Assembly (NCBI GenBank): GCA_021769545.1
Contig: JAETSS010000078.1
Location: 1 to 6,486 of the forward strand
Reading direction: 5' to 3'
From: Eubacterium sp.
GTDB taxonomy: Bacteria > Bacillota_A > Clostridia > Peptostreptococcales > Anaerovoracaceae
DNA: 6,486 nt
The notes under the pieces were generated by a model that was not told the origin of the DNA, ran no database searches, and saw only the letters and a list, made by a program, of their open reading frames with translations. The position numbers and the translations under genes were made by a program. Of this stretch, positions 1 to 6,483 are shown piece by piece (positions within the stretch are counted from its first letter, which is position 1; the number at the start of each line of letters is the position of its first letter).

Positions 1-574
1 GAACGGTGTTCCACATATGGCCCCGCTCCACGATAAAATATTCCAGAAATATAAAATCACGCGCACGCTCCAGCTGATAAACCAGCTCCTTGAACTTATC
101 TTCTCCCAGCGGGAAATATTTCACACAGGCATTTTCATAAACGGGGTAATTGCCCTTTTCCTGAATGTATCTAAACAGACCCGATTCAGCTTTTGACCCC
201 TGGTATATCCTGCTCTTGACCTCCGGCTCCGTTTCAAGGAAAGGTCGTTCTTCTTCAATGAGTTCTTTGACTCTCCTTGATATAAAACGCGTCCCCGGCT
301 GAAACCTCGTGTAGATATAAAATGTCACTCCTACCACAGGCGCCACAAGTATGAAAATTATCCACATCAGCTTAAAGCTTGAATTCTGCCGTACGTTCAT
401 GATGTACATCAATATTATTATCGCAAGAAATCCCACGATATAGTTTATTATCCATACCTGCCTGTCGAGAATGACAAATCCTCCGAATAGTATCACGGCC
501 TGTATGAACATCAGCAGCACCAATATGGTGGTCCTGCCGAATATTACTTTCCAAAGTCCCCTTAACCTACTCAT
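1..574 (-). CDS. cls: Cardiolipin synthase, N-terminal part (runs off left edge)
   Basis: Cardiolipin synthases of the phospholipase D superfamily join two phosphatidylglycerol molecules into cardiolipin at the cytoplasmic membrane. Only residues 1-191 of a protein usually near 500 residues are present; both HKD catalytic motifs would lie beyond the left edge. I translated this frame by hand. It shows membrane segments at about 15-36, 42-60 and 67-86, the last with the family pattern FKLMWIIFILVAPVVG. A charged linker follows, then the conserved stretch around residues 144-188 (PVYENACVKYFPLGEDKF, then FIFLEYFIVERGHMW), which matches the region preceding the first PLD domain. The ATG at 574-572 is chosen because GGAGAGG (577-583) lies just upstream and a good promoter precedes it. 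It is transcribed divergently from spoVT. The family call is strong; completeness of the gene cannot be judged. Confidence 0.9.
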   Translation of the reverse strand, partial: MSRLRGLWKVIFGRTTILVLLMFIQAVILFGGFVILDRQVWIINYIVGFLAIIILMYIMNVRQNSSFKLMWIIFILVAPVVGVTFYIYTRFQPGTRFISRRVKELIEEERPFLETEPEVKSRIYQGSKAESGLFRYIQEKGNYPVYENACVKYFPLGEDKFKELVYQLERARDFIFLEYFIVERGHMWNTV

Positions 575-610
575 AACCTCTCCTTTTTGAAAAAACACAT
601 AGCTATTAAA

Positions 611-639
611 ATGTTACTGCATGAAGCTTAAAAAGTCAA
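611..639 (-). promoter_or_regulatory. Sigma-A-type promoter of cls
   Basis: On the minus strand a -35 box TTGACT (639-634) is followed by a 17-base spacer and a -10 box TAACAT (616-611). This would start transcription near 604 and leave a leader of about 30 bases before the cls ATG. Box match and spacing are both good. The -35 box falls inside the inverted repeat at 619-651, so a protein or structure there could affect the promoter. Confidence 0.65.
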
Positions 640-651
640 AGACTTTCATGC
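619..651. repeat. Inverted repeat in the cls-spoVT divergent promoter region
   Basis: Outer arms GCATGA (619-624) and TCATGC (646-651) enclose inner arms AAGTC (633-637) and GACTT (641-645) around a three-base AAA loop. The left side carries an eight-base bulge (625-632). The element covers the cls -35 box and spacer and ends two bases before the TATAAT facing spoVT. It has no following T-run, so it does not look like a terminator. An operator is plausible but inferred. Confidence 0.5.
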
Positions 652-652
652 G

Positions 653-658
653 TATAAT
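653..658 (+). promoter_or_regulatory. Possible -10 box of the spoVT promoter
   Basis: A perfect TATAAT lies 54 bases upstream of the spoVT start. No good -35 box is found 16-18 bases upstream, where the sequence is A-rich, so the promoter would be weak or activator-dependent. In Bacillus subtilis spoVT is transcribed by the forespore factor sigma-G, but I could not fit a sigma-G pattern here. The assignment is tentative. Confidence 0.35.
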
Positions 659-673
659 TAACCATCTTTTACA

Positions 674-685
674 AACAATATTGTT
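674..685. promoter_or_regulatory. 12-bp perfect palindrome, possible operator of spoVT
   Basis: AACAATATTGTT is a perfect palindrome between the putative -10 box and the ribosome binding site of spoVT, at about +9 to +20 if transcription starts near 665. Its position suits a repressor site. B. subtilis SpoVT is known to repress its own gene, and AbrB-type proteins favour AT-rich DNA, so autoregulation is an attractive but unproven reading. Confidence 0.35.
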
Positions 686-711
686 AAAGAAATTACATTG
701 GAGGAAGTTAA

Positions 712-1203
712 ATGAAAGCAACCGGAATAGTAAGGAGAATAGATGATCTGGGAAGAGTTGTAGTTCCCAAGGAAATAAGGAAGATCCTCAGGATACGTGA
801 AGGTGATCCGCTGGAGATCTACACCGGCACCACAGGGGAAGTCATATTGAAAAAGTATTCTCCCATAAGTGAGCTGGGACAGATCGCCGAGGGTTTCGCT
901 GAATCGGCATCTTCCGTACTAGGTCTTACTGTTTTGGTATCAGATACCGACCGTTTCGTGGCAGTTTCCGGACTGAAACAGAAAGATTTCATCAACAAGG
1001 CCATCGACGATGATCTGGATAATATAATACAGCAGAAAAGCAAATACAAAAATAGCAACCGCGTAGTTATACCTATCCTGTCTCACGGAGATCCTATAGG
1101 TTCCGTAACGGTGCTGCCGCCCGATGGAAAGGAACTGAGCGAGATCGAGATAAAAACCGCAGAGCTCGGTGCAGGCTTTCTGGCAAAGCAGATGGAAAGC
1201 TGA
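712..1203 (+). CDS. spoVT: Stage V sporulation protein T (AbrB-type regulator)
   Basis: SpoVT is a DNA-binding regulator which, in Bacillus, adjusts sigma-G-dependent genes in the developing forespore. The 163-residue protein has an N-terminal swapped-hairpin AbrB domain (about 1-50) with the hallmark IVRRIDDLGRVVVPKEIRK. This is followed by LRIREGDPLEIY and ILKKYSPISEL, almost identical to B. subtilis SpoVT as I recall it. Residues 55-163 form the GAF-like C-terminal domain, including the conserved GDPIGSV (about 125-131) and the closing AGFLAKQME. It is about 15 residues shorter than the 178-residue Bacillus protein, the loss falling within the GAF region. GGAGGAAG (700-707) sits four bases before the ATG. 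The gene stands alone, diverges from cls and converges on the kinase operon. The ligand of the GAF domain is unknown. Confidence 0.96.
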   Translation: MKATGIVRRIDDLGRVVVPKEIRKILRIREGDPLEIYTGTTGEVILKKYSPISELGQIAEGFAESASSVLGLTVLVSDTDRFVAVSGLKQKDFINKAIDDDLDNIIQQKSKYKNSNRVVIPILSHGDPIGSVTVLPPDGKELSEIEIKTAELGAGFLAKQMES

Positions 1204-1218
1204 GGTCGATATCTAACG

Positions 1219-1253
1219 AAAAGAGAGAAGAACGCATTTTCTTCTCTCTTTTT
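1219..1253. terminator. Bidirectional terminator between spoVT and the kinase operon
   Basis: A 14-bp perfect stem, AAAAGAGAGAAGAA (1219-1232) with its complement at 1239-1252, encloses a six-base loop (CGCATT). The A and T ends of the arms supply a U-tract on either strand. It lies 16 bases after the spoVT stop and about 25 bases beyond the kinase stop, so it can end both convergent transcripts. Confidence 0.85.
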
Positions 1254-1278
1254 CTGTATCCCGTATTTACCGCCTTCG

Positions 1279-3318
1279 TTACTTAAGCTCTTTGAATTCC
1301 ATCTTTACCTTGAACAGGTCGCCGTCTATTATTATATCGAAGCTGCCTTCCTGCAGCTCCACCAGGTTCTGTGCAATGGAAAGTCCCAGTCCGCTGCCCT
1401 CCGTATGTCTCGACTTATCCCCTCGCATAAATCGCTCCGTAAGCTCCTTTCCGGAAATATTCAGTTCATATTTTGAAATGTTTTTATACGTTATTATGAC
1501 GTTTCCGTCTCTTCTGTCAATGGTCTGATACACTCTGGTCCCCGGAAGGGAATACTTGCAAATGTTGCTCAGCAGATTGTTCAGCACTCTCCACATGCTT
1601 CTCCTGTCTGCCATGATGCTCACATCGTCCTTAGGTATATCCATAACGAATATCAGATCGTTTTCTTCGGCCTTTTCGCTGTATTCACCCATGAGCTGCG
1701 CCATAAGGGTCCCCACCTGACACGGTACCATATCCATTTTGACGTTTCCCGTGGCCACCTTGGACGCCTCTACCACATCCTCTGTGAGCCGCTTAAGTCT
1801 CTGGGACTGTCTGTCCAGCACGTCTATATACTCACTGATCTTTTCGTTTTCGGGCTCTTCCTTTTTCAAAAGATCCACGTAGTTTATTATGGATGTCAGC
1901 GGGGTCTTAAGATCGTGGGACACGTTGGTTATCAGCTCGTTCTTGAATCTCTCGCTCTGCATCTTGACGGCTACCGCATTCTCCATACCCTTGCCTATGC
2001 TGTTGAGATTTTCCGCATGCTCCTTGAGGTCGAACCACAGGCCTCTCGGATCTATATTGTATTCCAGATCGCCGTCAGCAAGATGCCTGCCTCCCTCTTT
2101 GAGCTTTTTCAGCCCTACCGCGAATCGGATAGTCGCATATGAGACCACTGCCGCCGATGCTATCCACAGCAATATCCCGAATGCGGAGTTTCCGAACCAC
2201 ATGGATTCGCTTATGACTATCGTCAGCAGTATGTTCAGTATGAGACAGCCTGCCAGTATCAAAGATGTCCTCCATACTATCGGTATCATCACAAACATCT
2301 CCTCTATCTTCCCATAAAGCCATTTCAGCAGCCTTATGCACTGATATATCACGGTGCTGTGCCACCATTTCCCCAGCTTCACACGCGCAGTCATCAGCAA
2401 AACGAAACCTGTGACAATCACGGTTGCCGCTATCGCCAGCGCTATGACCGCCGCTATCATAAGATCCATATTATTGCTTATCAGATCCGATATCCCGTAA
2501 ATTCCTTCACATATGATCCCGATACATGCCGCAGCCAGTACAACCGCTGCAAGGTCCAGCGGTACTGCCTTTAACGCAAAGGTTCGTCTGTCATCGTTCC
2601 CGCGATAGTTTTCCCCTACCGACTTCATCAGAAACAGCATGAAGAACAGACCTGCAATAAGGCTCATTACGGCAGTCAATATCGCCACATATCTGCAGCT
2701 GTATGCAAAGCTCAGGTACTTATATACCGGTACCACATGATCAGGCAGCTGCTGGCTGCTGAGATCCCCAAGATATATGTCTATATGGAAATAGTCATAA
2801 TCGGTCCCGCTAACAAATACATCTTCCCTTTCCGCAAGCCCGGCGTTTATCTGTCTTACAGGCTCGGTATCTATGTTTACACTCTTTTCTCCATCCTCCG
2901 AATAATCGTATTGGTAGATACTGTAGCCGAAGCCGTCTGCCGAGGACTCTCCGACAAGGATCTCACCGGAATACTGCCTGAGCCAGATAGCATATTTGGT
3001 GTCTTCCTTCTTTTGATTTTCCGTCTCCGTATCTGCGTCATCTTCCGATCCCGTGCCTTCTTCTATTACCTCGGAACTGTAAAGCTCATCGCTTTCATAA
3101 TAGAAACTATCATACAAAGATTCAAATATCTGCTCCTCGGCCTCATTAGCCGTACGATTGTATATATCGTTCTTTACCGCTTTAGGCCCTACCGAGTACC
3201 ATTCGCCTGCAATATTCACACATATTATCATCGAAGAAAACACCATTACCACTGCGCATAATATCATAAGTATGTAAGCGGAAAGCCTGGCCGAAGACTT
3301 TTTCTTTAATTTTTCCAT
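1279..3318 (-). CDS. Multi-pass sensor histidine kinase with acidic extracellular domain
   Basis: This is the membrane sensor of a two-component system paired with the regulator immediately upstream. Numbered from the ATG at 3318 (679 residues), it has TM1 at about 13-36, an extracytoplasmic domain at about 37-207, and five further membrane segments near 209-232, 251-273, 285-309, 351-371 and 379-398. A HAMP-like stretch follows (about 400-450). The HisKA domain (about 457-520) carries the phospho-accepting H468 in VSHDLKTPLTS, and the HATPase domain has an N-box (RVLNNLLSN, N580/N581) and a G2 box GSGLGLS (641-647). The usual DxGxG G1 box is replaced by a KNISKYELNI segment. The external domain holds an acidic stretch, with 19 Asp/Glu in about 53 residues (56-108). 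An alternative GTG start at 3333 overlaps the regulator stop, but the ATG has the better ribosome binding site. The signal sensed is not evident; cell-envelope stress or a cationic ligand is a guess. Confidence 0.93.
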   Translation of the reverse strand: MEKLKKKSSARLSAYILMILCAVVMVFSSMIICVNIAGEWYSVGPKAVKNDIYNRTANEAEEQIFESLYDSFYYESDELYSSEVIEEGTGSEDDADTETENQKKEDTKYAIWLRQYSGEILVGESSADGFGYSIYQYDYSEDGEKSVNIDTEPVRQINAGLAEREDVFVSGTDYDYFHIDIYLGDLSSQQLPDHVVPVYKYLSFAYSCRYVAILTAVMSLIAGLFFMLFLMKSVGENYRGNDDRRTFALKAVPLDLAAVVLAAACIGIICEGIYGISDLISNNMDLMIAAVIALAIAATVIVTGFVLLMTARVKLGKWWHSTVIYQCIRLLKWLYGKIEEMFVMIPIVWRTSLILAGCLILNILLTIVISESMWFGNSAFGILLWIASAAVVSYATIRFAVGLKKLKEGGRHLADGDLEYNIDPRGLWFDLKEHAENLNSIGKGMENAVAVKMQSERFKNELITNVSHDLKTPLTSIINYVDLLKKEEPENEKISEYIDVLDRQSQRLKRLTEDVVEASKVATGNVKMDMVPCQVGTLMAQLMGEYSEKAEENDLIFVMDIPKDDVSIMADRRSMWRVLNNLLSNICKYSLPGTRVYQTIDRRDGNVIITYKNISKYELNISGKELTERFMRGDKSRHTEGSGLGLSIAQNLVELQEGSFDIIIDGDLFKVKMEFKELK

Positions 3319-3325
3319 CACAATA

Positions 3326-3330
3326 CTCCT
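3326..3330 (-). promoter_or_regulatory. Ribosome binding site that decides the kinase start
   Basis: AGGAG on the minus strand lies seven bases before the ATG at 3318-3316. It begins inside the GTGA overlap where the regulator's TGA (3332-3330) meets a GTG at 3333. The GTG itself has only a weak GGGATA far upstream. This favours the ATG and gives an 11-base gap to the regulator. Confidence 0.6.
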
Positions 3331-4013
3331 CACTCTATCTTATATCCCTGTCCCCAGACCACCTTCAAATGACGCGGCTGCTCCGGGTTTATCTCGACTT
3401 TTTCTCTCAGATGCCTTATATGTACGGCTACCGTGCCTTCGGCGCCGAAGGCATCACCCTTCCATACCGCGGAATATATTTCCTTGGGAGAAAATACATG
3501 CCCCGGGTTTTCCATCAGGAATTTCAGTATTCCGTATTCCTTCGGCGTAAGATTCACCTTTTCACCCATAAAGGTCACCTCCTTGGCTATATCATCAAGT
3601 TCGATATCGCTGATTTTCAGCAGCTCCTTTCTGACGGGAGCCGATCCCAGCTCCATATATCTCCTAAGCTGCGACTTTACGCGCGCAATAAGCTCTACCG
3701 GATTGAAGGGCTTGGTGATATAATCGTCTGCTCCTATGTTGAGTCCCAGTATCTTGTCCGTGTCCTCGCTCTTGGCTGTAAGGAAGATAACAGGTATGTT
3801 CTTATCCTCCCTCATGCGGCTCAATACCTGGATTCCGTCCATGCCGGGCATCATGATATCCAGCAATACAAGGTGGATGTCGTTCTTGTCTATGATATTC
3901 AGGGCCTCTATCCCGTCATAAGCTTCAAACAGATTATACTCGCCCCCTGCAAGATATATTTTCAATGCGGAGACGATGTCCTTTTCATCGTCGCATATAA
4001 GTATGTTGTACAT
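3330..4013 (-). CDS. OmpR/VanR-type two-component response regulator
   Basis: This DNA-binding response regulator of 227 residues should be phosphorylated by the downstream kinase. The receiver domain (about 1-118) has every expected residue: acidic pair D8/D9 in ILICDDEKD, phospho-acceptor D52 in LLDIMMPGMDG, T79 in FLTAK and K101 in YITKPFNP. The C-terminal winged-helix domain (about 131-227) contains LTPKEYGILKFLMENPG and a recognition helix near 191-207 (TVAVHIRHLREKVE), ending in the typical VVWGQGYKIE. Length is normal for the OmpR family. GGAGG (4028-4024) lies ten bases before the ATG. The gene is first in the operon. I found no convincing sigma-A promoter in the AT-rich stretch 4029-4118, so its promoter may need activation, possibly by itself. 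VanR is the closest name from memory, but nothing nearby suggests vancomycin resistance. Confidence 0.94.
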   Translation of the reverse strand: MYNILICDDEKDIVSALKIYLAGGEYNLFEAYDGIEALNIIDKNDIHLVLLDIMMPGMDGIQVLSRMREDKNIPVIFLTAKSEDTDKILGLNIGADDYITKPFNPVELIARVKSQLRRYMELGSAPVRKELLKISDIELDDIAKEVTFMGEKVNLTPKEYGILKFLMENPGHVFSPKEIYSAVWKGDAFGAEGTVAVHIRHLREKVEINPEQPRHLKVVWGQGYKIE

Positions 4014-4118
4014 CTTCTGTCTACCTCCGCTATTATTATGCCATGAAATCTTTTAAAATTAAATAACCGTAGAGTTTAAGAATTTATTAATAATAGCCGG
4101 CAGATCTTCGCGGCATAC

Positions 4119-4146
4119 AAAAACAGCGGCTGATATGCAGCCGCTG
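4119..4146 (-). terminator. Rho-independent terminator after the dehydrogenase
   Basis: On the minus strand a 9-bp GC-rich perfect stem, CAGCGGCTG with CAGCCGCTG (4146-4138 and 4132-4124), encloses a five-base loop and is followed directly by TTTTT (4123-4119). It lies about 40 bases past the dehydrogenase stop and separates that transcript from the regulator-kinase operon. The rest of the gap (4014-4118) is AT-rich with no gene. Confidence 0.88.
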
Positions 4147-4186
4147 CCTTCGTGAAGCGATCATCGTCCGTATGACTTTGTATGAC

Positions 4187-5302
4187 TCAGTTCAGTATCT
4201 CATGATATAACATATCGATGGTCTCCTCATCCAGCTGTACAGGATGATTCTTCAATCGCACAGGATTTACCGAGGTCTTCAGGATATCGAATTCGCTTTC
4301 ATCCTTTACCTGCGGTCCTTTAAGCTCAAGCTTTGCAAGTATGCCCTGCAGACATTCTATGGCTTCGGGCACACTGCCGCAGCCCATTGCCTCTGCAATG
4401 TTATCGAAGATCCCTTTGAGATATTCCTCCCCTCTCGGATCGATGCACTTTTCCGTATGAGCTATCATATACGGCCAAAGCCTCGACACGCATAAAGCTG
4501 CCGCGTGCCCATGAGATATGCCGTAAAGACTTGTCAGCTTATAGCACATTGCATGGCCTGCCGTGGTCTGTGTGATATTTATTGCCTTTCCTCCGAGATT
4601 TGCGGCATGCAGCATGTTGACACATGCAGCATCATCGTTTTCGAGGTAAGCATCCATATTGCTAAGGATAAGCCTTATACCTTCTCTGGAATATTCATGA
4701 CTTTCGTCGTTTGAATTTACTGACCAGTATGACTCTATGCAGTGGCATAGCGCATCCATCATCGTCGCTTTTTTCTGATACTCCGGAAGCGTCTTGAGGG
4801 TGGAAGCATCTACCACTACCGTGGACGGTATCGCACTGTAATCCGTTACCGACTGCTTTGCGCCTTTATAATATATCGCCGCATATCTCGTAGCTTCGCT
4901 TCCCGTTCCTGCCGTCGTAGGTACGGCCAGCAGCGGTACATCGTTTGGAACGATCTCCTGTTTCAGATAATTTTCCGACGGATCCATATTGGAATACAGC
5001 TTTATGCACTTGGCGACATCGATGGCACTGCCGCCTCCTACCGCCATTATCAGATCGCACTTGTTGTCGTTGAATACCTTCACGCCCTCCACTACGGACT
5101 CATAGAGCGGGTTTGGTTTGAAATCATTGAATTTTATCACCTTAACGCCCAGTCTGTCCTCAAGTCCTTCGAAATAACCATTGATGTTCAAAAACGGAAG
5201 CGCCACATCGCATACCAACAATATCGTCTCGGCCTTATTTTCCTTTATGTATTCATCAAGCTCTCTGTAGCCTTCGCCGGCTATTATAATTTTCTGTTCC
5301 AT
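4187..5302 (-). CDS. Iron-containing alcohol dehydrogenase, probable phosphonoacetaldehyde reductase
   Basis: This 371-residue group III (Fe-type) alcohol dehydrogenase should reduce an aldehyde to an alcohol with NAD(P)H in the cytoplasm. The nucleotide-binding signature GGGSAIDVAK is at 89-98 and the family motif PTTAGTGSEAT at 128-138. The metal ligands are all present: D183 and H187 (MMDALCHCIES), H250 (TTAGHAM) and H264 (GISHGHA). The context SYWSVNSNDESHEYSREGI, the LTSLYGISHGHAAALCVSRLW stretch and the C-terminal NPVRLKNHPVQL resemble, from memory, proteins annotated as phosphonoacetaldehyde reductase, which form 2-hydroxyethylphosphonate. That substrate is an inference; the superfamily is certain. 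GGAGG (5315-5311) lies eight bases before the ATG. The gene follows the transporter remnant by 26 bases, as in one operon, and ends at its own terminator. It looks intact. Confidence 0.88.
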   Translation of the reverse strand: MEQKIIIAGEGYRELDEYIKENKAETILLVCDVALPFLNINGYFEGLEDRLGVKVIKFNDFKPNPLYESVVEGVKVFNDNKCDLIMAVGGGSAIDVAKCIKLYSNMDPSENYLKQEIVPNDVPLLAVPTTAGTGSEATRYAAIYYKGAKQSVTDYSAIPSTVVVDASTLKTLPEYQKKATMMDALCHCIESYWSVNSNDESHEYSREGIRLILSNMDAYLENDDAACVNMLHAANLGGKAINITQTTAGHAMCYKLTSLYGISHGHAAALCVSRLWPYMIAHTEKCIDPRGEEYLKGIFDNIAEAMGCGSVPEAIECLQGILAKLELKGPQVKDESEFDILKTSVNPVRLKNHPVQLDEETIDMLYHEILN

Positions 5303-5328
5303 ATTTCAAGCCTCCTTTTCCGCTTGCT

Positions 5329-6387
5329 TTATATAGTTTCCTTGTTCTTTCCTCTGCTTGCTATCAGAGCAAGAACCACCAGTATCAGAAGTCCTCCTGA
5401 AATGGTTATGAATATCGTCGTCCAGCCTCCTCCCAACAGGATGAAACCGAATACCGCCGCCTGACAGCCTGCTCCCATATATGCGGAGAAGTCCAGCATA
5501 CCTGCCGCAGTTCCCGCAAATACTCTGCCGCCAACGTCTCCGGCATAAGCCCAGCAAAGACCGTTTATGGCATAAACGAAGAATCCTGCGAAGAACAACA
5601 GCACTTCGGCTAACAGACCCGGCTGGATACAGAAGAACACCCATACGATTATCGCTGCGACCAGACCGCTGAATATCACAGCCGGCAGTCTGTTGTTAGG
5701 ACAGAATCTGTCTGTAAGCCACGGAACCACCAATGTTCCTATCGCCATTCCCAAAGGCACTACCAACGAGCTCATCAGGCCTGACTTTATATCTACATTG
5801 AAGTTTTCGATAAAATAAAGAGGTATCCACGTCACTATCCCGTATCTCGCAAGTCCCGTCATAAATGCCACTACCAGCCAAATGATGAATTTCCAGTTTT
5901 TAAGCAAATGGATATAAGGATAAAGCGGGCCATGTGCCTCTTTGATCTTCTGCATTGCTTCTTCCTGCTCTTTTTTCAGAGGATTGTCTTCCTCGTATTC
6001 CTTAAGGCCTATATGCGTAGGGCTTGTTTTAGCAACGAAGATATATATCACCAGCATGATAAGAGGAAATGCACACGGTATCCAGAATGCAGCTCTCCAG
6101 CCCTGATCCGGCATCAATGCAAAGGCCAGCGTTACGGCCAGTATGCAGAGAGCCTGTCCGGCTCCGGAAAAGGCATGGGCAAGACCTGTCGCAAATCCGC
6201 GTGTGTCTCCCGGCCACCACTTGATTATCGCCGACATTCCCGGAGACCATGCCATAGACTGGAAATATCCGTTGAATCCCCAGAGTATCGCGATGACGAT
6301 GAGGCTGTTCTGAAAACCGAGAATTATATTTGCCGCACACGTAAGTATTACCGATAAAATAACGAATCTGTTTTTTACTTTTTTTCT
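5329..6387 (-). pseudogene. MFS transporter (OPA/GlpT-type), 5'-truncated remnant
   Basis: The encoded protein belongs to the major facilitator superfamily and most resembles the organophosphate:phosphate antiporter group. The first ATG in frame is at 6255 (308 codons), but it falls within the conserved fourth-helix motif WGFNGYFQSMAWSPG and has no suitably placed ribosome binding site. Upstream the frame stays open and recognisable (RFVILSVILTCAANIILGF, helix 3) until a TAG at 6390-6388, with no ATG, GTG or TTG. Helices 1 and 2 and the first-half motif A are therefore missing, roughly 75 residues. Numbered from 6255, helices 5-6 lie near 21-47 and 53-74, a charged central loop at 75-120, and helices 7-12 near 123-147, 160-180, 191-210, 214-235, 254-275 and 279-299. 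The second-half motif A, WLTDRFCPNNR, is at 179-189. It sits 26 bases before the dehydrogenase. It is probably non-functional unless an unusual start or a sequencing error is involved. The substrate is unknown; a phosphorylated or phosphonate compound is plausible. Confidence 0.78.
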
Positions 6388-6450
6388 CTATGTGCAGATC
6401 CGGCATAACTTCTCTTACGCTAAAATCATTTCTACATATCCCCATATACT

Positions 6451-6483
6451 AAAAAATCGGCTTACATACATAAGCCGATTTTT
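6451..6483. terminator. Terminator-like hairpin upstream of the transporter remnant
   Basis: A 13-bp perfect stem, AAAAATCGGCTTA (6452-6464) with TAAGCCGATTTTT (6471-6483), has a six-base loop (CATACA). The minus-strand copy ends in a run of six T (6456-6451); the plus-strand copy ends in five T. It probably terminates a minus-strand gene beyond the right edge, and may also work for a plus-strand transcript, though no plus-strand gene is seen nearby. Between it and the transporter frame (6388-6450) I see no gene and no convincing promoter. Confidence 0.75.

Noticed and set aside
372..554. 60-codon minus-strand frame within cls
   Set aside because: Out of phase with the clearly conserved cardiolipin synthase N-terminus.
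712..860. AbrB/MazE-type antitoxin of a toxin-antitoxin pair
   Set aside because: The protein continues into the SpoVT GAF-like domain and no toxin gene follows; the next gene is convergent.
2737..3261. 174-codon plus-strand frame opposite the kinase sensor domain
   Set aside because: No family resemblance and no promoter or ribosome binding site; a shadow of the kinase.
3330..4013. VanR of a vancomycin resistance cluster
   Set aside because: Similarity is general to the OmpR family, and no vanH, vanA/B, vanX or related ligase gene lies in the window.
3369..4046. 225-codon open frame antisense to the response regulator
   Set aside because: It mirrors a well-conserved regulator in codon phase, has no recognisable domain and no ribosome binding site; long antisense frames are common opposite such genes.
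4084..4093. Palindrome TTATTAATAA upstream of the response regulator
   Set aside because: Made only of A and T in an AT-rich gap, so symmetry by chance is likely; not supported as an operator.
4171..4190. Two imperfect 10-base tandem units (TATGACTTTG, TATGACTCAG) at the dehydrogenase stop
   Set aside because: Only two copies, partly inside the stop region; most likely chance or a small duplication without function.
5908..6357. 149-codon plus-strand frame opposite the transporter
   Set aside because: The composition looks like a reverse-complement translation of a membrane protein, and the transporter frame is clearly the conserved one.
6029..6445. 138-codon minus-strand frame overlapping the transporter
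   Set aside because: It reads the conserved transporter DNA in the wrong phase. Only its first 20 or so codons lie outside the transporter frame and they match nothing I recognise.
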